This document shows, in pieces, positions 1 to 5,365 of a DNA stretch of 8,058 nt. This DNA comes from Gemmatimonadales bacterium (GTDB taxonomy: Bacteria > Gemmatimonadota > Gemmatimonadetes > Gemmatimonadales > GWC2-71-9). The DNA is taken from assembly GCA_013813675.1 (NCBI GenBank), contig JACCRH010000504.1, positions 1 to 8,058 on the forward strand. Direction: 5' to 3'. The translations under genes were made by a program, and so were the position numbers. The notes beneath the pieces were generated by a model. The model was not told where the DNA came from and ran no database searches. It saw nothing but the letters and a program-made list of their open reading frames with translations. Positions within the stretch are counted from its first letter, which is position 1; every line of letters begins with the position of its first letter.

Positions 1-168
1 CAGACGGTGGCATCGGTCGGCGCCGCCGCCAAAACGGTGATCCATCCCGACCGGTTGGTCTGGGTCGTGGTCGGCGACCGCTCCAAGATCGAGGCCGGCA
101 TCCGGGAGGTGAATCTGGGGGAGATCATGCTCATCGACGCAGACGGGAAACTGCTCGGCGCTTCGTGA
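1..168 (+). CDS. M16-family zinc peptidase, C-terminal fragment (5' end outside window)
   Basis: The frame is open from base 1 and stops at TGA 166-168, giving the last 55 residues of a longer protein. The tail contains IHPDRLVWVVVGDRSKIEAGI followed by VNLGEIMLIDADGKLL. This pattern of a basic/Pro/Asp turn, a hydrophobic strand WVVVGD, 'K-I-E' and then 'LG' is the usual ending of insulinase-like (M16) peptidases of the PqqL/YmxG type, where it forms the last strand and helix of the second, catalytically inactive M16 half. The zinc motif HxxEH lies in the N-terminal half and is not in the window, so activity cannot be judged. Such proteins are normally exported, often as pairs. The stop overlaps the next gene's GTG start (GTGA), suggesting translational coupling. 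Family assignment is from remembered C-terminal patterns and is fairly but not fully secure. Confidence 0.75.
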   Translation, partial: QTVASVGAAAKTVIHPDRLVWVVVGDRSKIEAGIREVNLGEIMLIDADGKLLGAS

Positions 169-644
169 GGCGGGCCTGGCCGTTTCTCCTGCTTGTGGCG
201 GTGCTCCTGTTCCCGGCCGACATGGCGGCCCAACGGCGGAGTACCGGCTGGTTCAGCGGCCCGCTCCAGGCCGGTCCCCGCGTCGGGCGAGATTTCGGGA
301 ACAAGGCCTGGAGCGTCGGAGGGCAGCTTGCCGCCCCGGTGGGCCGCAATCTGGAGCTCCGCCCCAGCGGCGATCTTTTCTTTCCCCGCGGCGAGGGCAT
401 GGGCTGGCAGCTCAACGGCGACGCGGCGATCCGCTTCGGTGAGAGCGGCGGGCTCTACGCCGGCGGCGGAATCGCGCTGGTGCACCCGGATGACTCGGAC
501 ACCGAAACCGGCTACAATCTCTTCTTCGGTCTGAGCACCGCGCCGCCGGCCCAGCGCACCAAGGGCTTCATCGAGTTCCGGTGGACCTTCGTGGACGACA
601 CCAGCCCGTTCCGCCTGGCGCTCGGCTTTCTATATCGGCTGTGA
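165..644 (+). CDS. Small exported protein, probable outer-membrane beta-barrel, unknown function
   Basis: This 159-residue protein starts at GTG 165, overlapping the upstream stop by four bases. I chose that start because it supplies a complete signal peptide: basic MRR, a hydrophobic core at about residues 7-16 (FLLLVAVLLF), and a probable cleavage near residues 21-23 (AA/Q). The internal ATG at residue 20 would remove it. No strong Shine-Dalgarno is visible, fitting coupled translation. The mature part is rich in Gly and alternating polar/aromatic residues with several probable amphipathic strands (GGLYAGGGIALV, YNLFFGLST, GFIEFRWTFVD) and ends FRLALGFLYRL. This looks like a small 6-8-stranded barrel, although the last residue is Leu rather than the more common Phe/Trp. 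No catalytic motif is recognised. Position after an M16 peptidase suggests an envelope role, which is inference only. Confidence 0.7.
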   Translation: MRRAWPFLLLVAVLLFPADMAAQRRSTGWFSGPLQAGPRVGRDFGNKAWSVGGQLAAPVGRNLELRPSGDLFFPRGEGMGWQLNGDAAIRFGESGGLYAGGGIALVHPDDSDTETGYNLFFGLSTAPPAQRTKGFIEFRWTFVDDTSPFRLALGFLYRL

Positions 645-645
645 C

Positions 646-651
646 AAGGAG
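646..651 (+). promoter_or_regulatory. Shine-Dalgarno of the OsmC gene; decides its start
   Basis: AAGGAG lies directly after the upstream stop. It is 6 bases from ATG 658 but has no spacing from ATG 652, so the second ATG is the likely start. Confidence 0.75.
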
Positions 652-657
652 ATGGGG

Positions 658-1086
658 ATGACCACCAGCAGCGCTACGGCAACGTGGGAGGGCGGCCTTC
701 GCGCCGGCCGCGGGCAGTTCAACGGTAAGTCGGGCGTCATTCAGGGCAGCTATTCCTTTACGACCCGCTTCGAGGGCGCCAAGGGCACCAATCCCGAGGA
801 GCTGATCGCGGCGGCCCACGCCTCCTGTCTCAGTATGGCGCTCAGCGGCGGCCTCGAGAAGGCCGGGACGCCTCCGACGCGGATCACGACGACCGCGTCC
901 GCCACCATCGACAAGGTGGGCGACGGCTTCAAGATCACCCGGATGCGGCTGGAGGTGCGGGGTGAGGTGCCGGGCATCGACCAGGCGGCGTTCGCCAAGG
1001 CGGCGGAAGCGGCGAAGGAGGGGTGCCCCGTGTCGCAGGCGCTCAAGGGCAACGTGCCGTTCGAATTGGACGCGAGGCTGGCATAG
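658..1086 (+). CDS. osmC: OsmC-family organic hydroperoxide reductase (peroxiredoxin)
   Basis: This encodes 142 residues, close to the E. coli OsmC length. OsmC enzymes reduce organic and hydrogen peroxides in the cytoplasm with a two-cysteine site, using lipoamide or other thiols as reductant (family knowledge). Visible hallmarks are Arg18 in GRG, TNPEELIAAAHASC with Glu48 and the peroxidatic Cys57, and EGCPVSQAL with the resolving Cys123. The TNPEEL and CPVSQAL forms point to the OsmC branch rather than Ohr. The ATG at 652 would add two residues but sits against the Shine-Dalgarno, so 658 is preferred. The gene follows the barrel protein by 13 bases, probably on the same transcript. Its TAG stop (1084-1086) shares bases with the ATA codon where the next protein's conserved region begins. 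Confidence 0.93.
   Translation: MTTSSATATWEGGLRAGRGQFNGKSGVIQGSYSFTTRFEGAKGTNPEELIAAAHASCLSMALSGGLEKAGTPPTRITTTASATIDKVGDGFKITRMRLEVRGEVPGIDQAAFAKAAEAAKEGCPVSQALKGNVPFELDARLA
1074..1077 (+). promoter_or_regulatory. Possible Shine-Dalgarno for an ATA start at 1083
   Basis: GAGG inside the last codons of osmC is 5 bases before ATA 1083. It is short and could be chance in a GC-rich frame, but its spacing is better than that of the GTG 1023 alternative. Confidence 0.35.
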
Positions 1087-2033
1087 ATCCGATCTGCCAC
1101 ACGCTGGTCGGCGCCGGGCTCGCCCGGAGCGGACTGGCCCGGCGGACCAGCTTGGGCACCGCGACTCTGCTGATCGGGGCCAATCTTCCCGACGTTGACG
1201 TGCTGGCGTACTTCTGGGGACCGGCCGCGGACCTCGCCTTCCGCCGCGGCTGGACCCACGGCATCCTGGCGCTGGTGCTGTGGCCGTTCCTGCTCACCGG
1301 CGTCATGCTCCTGCTCGATCGAGTAATGCGGCGCGCGCGGCGCGTCTCGCTGCCGGCGGCCGGCCCGGTGCCAGGCCAGTTGCTGCTCCTATCCTCGTTG
1401 GCCATCCTCTCGCACCCGATCCTCGACACATTCAACACCTACGGCATGCGGTGGCTGATGCCGTTCGACGGCCGGTGGTTCTACGGCGATACGCTCTTCA
1501 TCGTGGATCCCTGGCTCTGGACCGCGCTGGGCCTCGGGGTGTTGCTGAGCCGGCTCGGGCGCGGCGGTCCGGCGGCGGCGCGGATCGCCCTCTGGGCCTC
1601 GTTCGCCTATGTCGCCGCGATGGGCATGTCCGCGCTCGCGGCCCGGCGGGTGGCCGGCGCCGAGATCGCCGCGATCTCGGGTGAGCCGGTCAGCCGGCTG
1701 ATGGTCTCGCCGCTGCCGGTGAATCCATTCAGGCGGAGCGTCGTGGCGGAGCAGGGAGAGGTCTATCGCACCGCGGGGTTTCACTGGCTGTCCGACCGTC
1801 GGGTGGACCCGGCATCGGTACGGGTGTTCTCCAAGGGGCGGATGGACCACCCGGCCGCCCGGTCGGCCGCCGCGACCACCCTCGGGCGCCGATTCCTCGG
1901 ATGGGCCCGGTTCCCCGCCGTCGAGATCGAGCCAGCGGGTAACGACGCCTTCGTGGTTCACTTCCTGGACCTGCGCTACGCCGACCGGCCCGGGGTCAGA
2001 TTCGGCTCGGTGTCGATTCCGGTCGGCCCCTGA
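1083..2033 (+). CDS. YdjM/DUF457-family membrane-bound metal-dependent hydrolase (start uncertain: ATA 1083 or GTG 1023)
   Basis: Counting ATA 1083 as residue 1, this is a 316-residue inner-membrane protein. Conserved polar groups of the LexA-regulated YdjM family are visible: CHTL (His6), GANLPDVDVL (Asp37, Asp39), RRGWTHG (His59), LSHPILDTFNTYG (His111, Asp115) and FIVDPW (Asp142). These His/Asp residues are presumed metal ligands. Hydrophobic segments lie at about 61-78, 100-110, 144-157 and 170-186, followed by a soluble C-terminal domain of about 125 residues. The physiological substrate of the family is unknown. Relatives as I remember them start with Met-Asp immediately before the HTL motif, which maps to ATA 1083, and GAGG at 1074-1077 is 5 bases upstream. 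The only canonical start retaining HTL is GTG 1023, just 2 bases after AAGGAG. It would add a 20-residue, alternate-frame extension over the end of osmC. The family call is secure; the start is not. Confidence 0.85.
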   Translation: MDPICHTLVGAGLARSGLARRTSLGTATLLIGANLPDVDVLAYFWGPAADLAFRRGWTHGILALVLWPFLLTGVMLLLDRVMRRARRVSLPAAGPVPGQLLLLSSLAILSHPILDTFNTYGMRWLMPFDGRWFYGDTLFIVDPWLWTALGLGVLLSRLGRGGPAAARIALWASFAYVAAMGMSALAARRVAGAEIAAISGEPVSRLMVSPLPVNPFRRSVVAEQGEVYRTAGFHWLSDRRVDPASVRVFSKGRMDHPAARSAAATTLGRRFLGWARFPAVEIEPAGNDAFVVHFLDLRYADRPGVRFGSVSIPVGP

Positions 2034-2080
2034 GCCAGCGGCTCGCGTCGCTTAGTCGACATGATCGAATAGCGGAACAG

Positions 2081-2104
2081 GGCGGCAATGCTGCACTGGC
2101 CGCC
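2081..2104 (+). terminator. GC-rich hairpin after the YdjM-family gene; weak terminator candidate
   Basis: GGCGGC (2081-2086) pairs perfectly with GCCGCC (2099-2104) around a 12-base loop, 47 bases after the stop at 2033. It is followed by TCTTGC rather than a U-tract, so it is at best a weak or factor-assisted terminator. It sits at the only real gap between the left block and the regulator gene, where a transcript end would be expected. Confidence 0.3.
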
Positions 2105-2106
2105 TC

Positions 2107-2135
2107 TTGCATGGCAACGACTTTCAGAATACTGT
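2107..2135 (+). promoter_or_regulatory. Tentative promoter of the GntR regulator gene
   Basis: TTGCAT (2107-2112) and TACTGT (2130-2135) are separated by 17 bases, each matching the sigma-70 consensus at three of six positions. The match is weak. Support comes mainly from the local AT-richness in a GC-rich window and from overlap of the -10 candidate with the inverted repeats. Transcription would begin near 2142, leaving a leader of about 22 bases. Confidence 0.25.
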
Positions 2136-2162
2136 ATTCAACATTCTGAACTCTGGATTCAA
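2123..2162. promoter_or_regulatory. Putative operator: nested inverted repeats before the GntR gene
   Basis: GAATAC-T-GTATTC (2127-2139) is a perfect 6-bp-arm inverted repeat with a one-base centre. It is nested in a second perfect inverted repeat, TTCAGAAT (2123-2130) and ATTCTGAA (2143-2150), with 12 bases between. ATTCAA recurs at 2136-2141 and 2157-2162, 21 bases (two helical turns) apart, just before ATG 2164. GntR/FCD proteins bind as dimers to short AT-rich palindromes and often repress their own gene. The position between the candidate promoter and the start codon fits autoregulation. Which repeat is the true site cannot be settled by eye. Confidence 0.55.
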
Positions 2163-2163
2163 T

Positions 2164-2808
2164 ATGCCGTCAGCCATCGCCAGAAACCCCCTTGGTGAAC
2201 AAGTCTATGTGCAGATCCTACAACGGATTCACCGTGGGTCCATCCCCGCCGGCTCCAGGCTCCGCGATGTGGCAATCGCCGCTGAGCTCGGCGTTAGCCG
2301 GACGCCGGTTCGGGAGGCGCTGCTTCGGCTCGCCCGCGAGGGCTTTCTTTTAGCCGCCAACGGCAAAGGGTTCCGCCTGGCCCCACTCGATCCGGCCGAG
2401 TTGCGCGAGATCGGGACGATCCTGGCCGCCCTCGAACCTCTGGCCCTCGACCAGTCCCCCCCTGAGCCCGGTCCGGGACGCCTCGATCGCCTGACCGACA
2501 TCGTCCGGCGGCTGGAGCAGACCCGCGGCGACCTGGCCGGTTGCATCGAGATCGACGACGACTTTCACCGTGTGCTGCTGGAGGACTGTCCCAACCGCCG
2601 GCTGGTAGACCTCGTAAGTACTTTGCGCCGGAGCATTCGACGCTACCTGCACCACTACCTCGAGCAAGGCGGGCGCGTGAGCCTTTCCAGCCTACAGCAC
2701 TCGAAGATCGCGGACGCACTGCGAAAGGGAGACCGGGCGGGCGCCCGTCAGCTCCTGGAGCGGAAATGGCGTCGCGGGATGGACGAGATCGAGAGCGCAC
2801 TCCGATGA
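2164..2808 (+). CDS. GntR-family transcriptional regulator, FCD subfamily
   Basis: This 214-residue cytoplasmic DNA-binding protein starts at ATG 2164. An in-frame TTG at 2107 is rejected because its extra 19 codons run through the operator palindromes. The winged helix is at about residues 10-75, with the GntR signature SRLRDVAIAAELGVSRTPVR, then EALLRLAREGFL and a wing GKGFRLAPLD. The all-helical FCD effector domain covers about 80-210. Its metal-site pattern is partly present: Asp131-x3-His135 (DDDFH) and His179 (LQHSKI). The last His, expected 22 residues after His179, is Lys201 (LLERKW). FCD regulators sense small carboxylates or related metabolites, usually those handled by the adjacent gene. 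The stop overlaps the start of the PLP enzyme gene (ATGA at 2805-2808), so that enzyme is the probable target. The effector cannot be inferred from sequence. Confidence 0.92.
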   Translation: MPSAIARNPLGEQVYVQILQRIHRGSIPAGSRLRDVAIAAELGVSRTPVREALLRLAREGFLLAANGKGFRLAPLDPAELREIGTILAALEPLALDQSPPEPGPGRLDRLTDIVRRLEQTRGDLAGCIEIDDDFHRVLLEDCPNRRLVDLVSTLRRSIRRYLHHYLEQGGRVSLSSLQHSKIADALRKGDRAGARQLLERKWRRGMDEIESALR

Positions 2809-4028
2809 GCCGTCCCCCCGATCCCCCGGCACTCGCCGGTTGGCGCGCCGACACGCCCGGCTGCGAGCGCCTGAACCACCTCAACAACGCAGGGGCGGCA
2901 CTCATGCCGCTTCCGGTGCGCCAGAGCGTCGCCGAGTATCTGGCGCTCGAGAGCGAGATCGGCGGATACGAGGCGGCCGAGGCGAGCGACGAGGCCCTTC
3001 GCGATGCCTACGCCGCGCTGGCGCGGCTCCTCGGAGCGGAGCCGCGGAACCTGGCCATGCAGCAGAACTCCACCGTCGCCTTTGCCCAGGCCTTCGCCGC
3101 CTTCGACCTCGGCCCTGGCGATCAGATCCTCACCAGTCGGGCCGACTACGCCTCCAACCAGATCATGTATCTGGCGCTCGCGCGGCGGCGCGGCGTCGAG
3201 ATCGTTCGCGCGCCCGACGCCTCGGAGGGCGGGATCGATCCCCAAGCGGTGCGCGAGCTGATGGCTCGGCGGCGGCCCGCCATTCTCGCGCTCACCTGGG
3301 TACCCACCAACTCGGGCCTGGTGCAGCCGGCCGAGACGGTCGGCGAGATCTGCCGGGACGCGGGCGTGCCCTACATCCTCGACGCCTGCCAGGCGGTAGG
3401 GCAGATGCCGGTGGATGTGCGCCGGCTGCATTGCGACTATCTCGCCGGGGCTTCGCGAAAGTTCCTCCGCGGGCCGCGCGGCGTGGGGTTTCTCTACGTC
3501 TCCGACCGCGCCCTCGACGCCGGCGCCTATCCGCTCACGGTCGATATGCACGGCGCCACCTGGAGCGACCCTGACGATTTCGCGCTCGCCCCGGACGCCC
3601 GGCGATTCGAGAGCTGGGAGATCGCCTTCGCGCTGGTATTGGGGACTGGTGCCGCGGCGGAGTACGCCCTGGCGGTGGATATCGAGGTAGCGCACCAGCG
3701 GAGTTGGACGCTGGCGCGTTACGCGCGTGAACGCCTGGCGGCGATCGACGGTGTGCGGGTGCTCGACCGCGGACCTGTGCTGTGTGCCATCGCCACCGCG
3801 GAGCTGGGCGGCCGGCCGGCGGAAGCGGTCAAGCTGGCGCTCCGGGCCAGAGGCATCAACACCAGCTCGCCCGCCCGCGACGACGCGGTCATCGACATGG
3901 ACGACAAGGGGGCGGTCTCGGCGCTGCGAGTCTCCCCCCACTACTACAACACGGCGGACGAGATCGACGCGGCCGTGACGGCCCTCGCGGAGGTCATGGA
4001 GGCGATCGAGCCGAAGGACCGCTCTTGA
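2805..4028 (+). CDS. Class V aminotransferase-fold PLP enzyme, substrate unknown
   Basis: This 407-residue, fold-type I PLP protein of the NifS/isopenicillin-N-epimerase superfamily starts at ATG 2805 in the ATGA overlap. Features in order are LNNAGAALMP near residue 27 (substrate and cofactor end), EIGGYEAAEAS near residue 48, QNSTVAFAQA (phosphate-binding turn), and ILDACQAVGQ with the PLP-nitrogen Asp193 and Gln196. The Schiff-base lysine is Lys219 in GASRKFLRGPRGVGFLY, and RVSPHYYNT carries the likely carboxylate-binding Arg near the C-terminus. The flexible RxGHHCA-type loop of SufS/CsdA desulfurases is absent: that region reads SSPARDDAVIDMDD without Cys. A classical cysteine desulfurase is therefore unlikely. 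The N-terminal GGY motif recalls EgtE-like C-S lyases and related lyases, but no egtB or egtD is present, so I do not assign a name. The 3' end overlaps the convergent esterase gene by 35 bases. Confidence 0.88.
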   Translation: MSRPPDPPALAGWRADTPGCERLNHLNNAGAALMPLPVRQSVAEYLALESEIGGYEAAEASDEALRDAYAALARLLGAEPRNLAMQQNSTVAFAQAFAAFDLGPGDQILTSRADYASNQIMYLALARRRGVEIVRAPDASEGGIDPQAVRELMARRRPAILALTWVPTNSGLVQPAETVGEICRDAGVPYILDACQAVGQMPVDVRRLHCDYLAGASRKFLRGPRGVGFLYVSDRALDAGAYPLTVDMHGATWSDPDDFALAPDARRFESWEIAFALVLGTGAAAEYALAVDIEVAHQRSWTLARYARERLAAIDGVRVLDRGPVLCAIATAELGGRPAEAVKLALRARGINTSSPARDDAVIDMDDKGAVSALRVSPHYYNTADEIDAAVTALAEVMEAIEPKDRS

Positions 4029-4689
4029 GCAGCGGCTCGAGCACCTCCCACACCGTCTCCGCGATGCGCGCCTGTCCCTCGGCGGTGGGATGGATCATGT
4101 CCGACTGGTTCAGCGCCGACCGCCCGGCCACTCCCTCGAGCAGAAAGGGAACCAGCGGCAACTCGTTCTGCTCGGCCAGGTCGCGGTAGACCCGCTGGAA
4201 TCGCCGCGAATAGTCGGAGCCGAGGTTGGGCGGGGCCCGCATACCCACCAGCAGGATGGCGGGCTTCGGCGATTGCCGGCGGGCCTGGTCCACGATCGCC
4301 TGAAGGTTGGAGTGGAGCGAGTCCACCTCGAGGCCTCGGAGCCCGTCGTTCGCGCCCGTCTCCACCACCAGCACCGTCGCCGGCTGCTGGAGTACCCACT
4401 CGATCCTCCGGCGCGCGCCGGCAGACGTCTCCCCGCTCACCCCTGCGTTCACCGCCTCGAATCGCAGCCCTTCGGCGTCGAGCTTCCGCTGGATCAGCGC
4501 CGGAAAAGCCTGGGCCGGATCCAGACCGAAGCCCGCGGTGAGGCTGGTGCCGAGGAACACGATCCGTCCCCGATCGCCGCCGACCGGTGCCGGCGGCGCC
4601 TCCTCGGCCGCCGGCGCACGCGCCTCCGCGCCGCATCCGGCGAGCGCCATCGCAACCAACGGACTCCGCCATCCGTACCTGGATATCAT
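3994..4689 (-). CDS. tesA: SGNH-hydrolase lipoprotein, TesA-like arylesterase/lysophospholipase
   Basis: This 231-residue protein starts at ATG 4689-4687. The N-terminus has a short basic and hydrophobic stretch ending in a lipobox ALAGC (Cys19), then a Pro/Ala/Glu-rich linker, so it is probably a lipid-anchored periplasmic enzyme. E. coli TesA is a soluble periplasmic protein. The SGNH blocks are complete: GTSLTAGFG with nucleophile Ser49 (Thr replaces the Asp of the usual GDS, as in many arylesterases), NAGVSGETS with Gly83, GAND with Asn114, and SDMIHP with Asp197 and His200. It should hydrolyse acyl esters or thioesters and lysophospholipids (family knowledge). The gene diverges from the ybbA-ybbP-like pair, the same arrangement as in E. 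coli. GGAG about 10 bases before the ATG may serve as Shine-Dalgarno and lies inside the ATPase coding sequence. Its 3' end overlaps the aminotransferase gene. Confidence 0.92.
   Translation of the reverse strand: MISRYGWRSPLVAMALAGCGAEARAPAAEEAPPAPVGGDRGRIVFLGTSLTAGFGLDPAQAFPALIQRKLDAEGLRFEAVNAGVSGETSAGARRRIEWVLQQPATVLVVETGANDGLRGLEVDSLHSNLQAIVDQARRQSPKPAILLVGMRAPPNLGSDYSRRFQRVYRDLAEQNELPLVPFLLEGVAGRSALNQSDMIHPTAEGQARIAETVWEVLEPLLKSGPSARSPP
4684..4689 (+). promoter_or_regulatory. Probable -10 element of a leaderless promoter for the ABC ATPase gene
   Basis: TATCAT matches the -10 consensus TATAAT at five of six positions and ends 7 bases before ATG 4697. Transcription would therefore start at or next to the A of the start codon. 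No Shine-Dalgarno precedes the ATG, as expected for a leaderless message. No good -35 is visible 16-18 bases upstream (the region reads around GGACTC). The element overlaps the first codons of tesA on the other strand. Confidence 0.5.
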
Positions 4690-4696
4690 TCAGACC

Positions 4697-5365
4697 ATGC
4701 TCCGATGCGTCTCGCTGACCAAGACCTATCACTCCGGTGGGCGTGAGCTCACGGTGTTGAACGATATCACCTTCGCGGTGGAGCCGGGCGGCTTCGCGGC
4801 CATCGTCGGGCCCTCCGGAAGCGGCAAGACGACGCTGCTCGGGCTGCTGGCCGGCCTCGACCGTCCCACTGGGGGCACCGTCCATCTCGACGGGCAGGAG
4901 CTAGGCGCGCTCGACGAGGACGCCCGCGCCCGGGTGCGCGGCGCGAAGATCGGCTTCGTGTTCCAGTCGTTCCAGCTCATCCCCACGCTGACCGCACGGG
5001 AGAACGTCCAGGTGCCGCTCGAGTTGCGGGGGGAGGAGGCCGGCGACCGAGCCGCCGGGCTGCTGGCTCGGCTGGGCCTAGGCGATCGGGGACACCACTA
5101 TCCGGCCCAGCTCTCGGGCGGGGAGCAGCAGCGGGTCGCGCTGGCACGCGCGTTCAGCACCCGGCCCAAGGTCCTCTTTGCGGACGAGCCCACCGGCAAC
5201 CTCGACGCCCGCACCGGGGCCGGCATCATCGACCTCATGGTGGAGCTCAACCGCGACGCCGGGACCACGCTGGTCCTGGTCACCCACGACTTGGATCTCG
5301 CGGCCCGCGCCCGGCGCACCATCCGGCTGGCCGACGGACGAATCGTGGACGACACCGCCGCGTGA
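4697..5365 (+). CDS. ybbA: ABC transporter ATP-binding protein, LolD/MacB/YbbA type
   Basis: This 222-residue ATPase carries every ABC motif: Walker A GPSGSGKTT (38-46), Q-loop Gln90 in FVFQSFQLIP, signature LSGGEQQRVALARA (139-152), Walker B VLFADEP with Glu164, D-loop NLD, and His197 in VTHD. Its length and FQSFQLIPTLTARENV segment place it in the MacB/LolD/FtsE-like type VII group. These ATPases drive mechanotransmission or substrate extraction from the membrane rather than classical pumping. ATG 4697 is chosen because family members begin about ten residues before the TYxxG segment. The long open extension upstream only shadows tesA. The GTGA overlap with the permease gene (5362-5365) implies coupled, near-equal translation. 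In E. coli ybbA lies beside tesA in the same orientation. The function of YbbA-YbbP is poorly defined, and the symbol is assigned by context and family. Confidence 0.93.
   Translation: MLRCVSLTKTYHSGGRELTVLNDITFAVEPGGFAAIVGPSGSGKTTLLGLLAGLDRPTGGTVHLDGQELGALDEDARARVRGAKIGFVFQSFQLIPTLTARENVQVPLELRGEEAGDRAAGLLARLGLGDRGHHYPAQLSGGEQQRVALARAFSTRPKVLFADEPTGNLDARTGAGIIDLMVELNRDAGTTLVLVTHDLDLAARARRTIRLADGRIVDDTAA

Noticed and set aside
2055..2060. GTCGAC palindrome and a TCGACA -35-like hexamer (2056-2061)
   Set aside because: No -10 element occurs at a suitable distance, and a 6-bp palindrome is expected by chance.
2107..2163. TTG start for the GntR gene
   Set aside because: The added 19 residues would be encoded by the operator palindromes and precede the usual GntR N-terminus. 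ATG 2164 is sufficient.
2541..2804. Upstream extension of the PLP enzyme (88 more codons)
   Set aside because: The extension lies wholly inside the GntR gene, is Arg/Pro-rich and lacks homology. The ATGA overlap at 2805 gives the normal family N-terminus.
2748..3941. Long open frame (397 codons) on the minus strand opposite the PLP enzyme
   Set aside because: Its product is low-complexity Arg/Gly/His-rich without any recognisable domain. It mirrors a GC-rich real gene whose complete PLP motifs lie on the other strand.
2805..4028. Cysteine desulfurase (SufS/CsdA/NifS) identity for the PLP enzyme
   Set aside because: The C-terminal loop with the persulfide-forming cysteine is missing. Cys195 beside Asp193 is in the PLP-binding strand, not the catalytic loop.
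4307..4696. Upstream extension of the ABC ATPase
   Set aside because: It reads antisense through tesA. ATPases of this family begin at the position of ATG 4697.
3944..4885. 313-codon minus-strand frame spanning tesA and the start of the ATPase gene
   Set aside because: It is a different frame over a well-supported SGNH gene and crosses the divergent start region. It carries no domain pattern.
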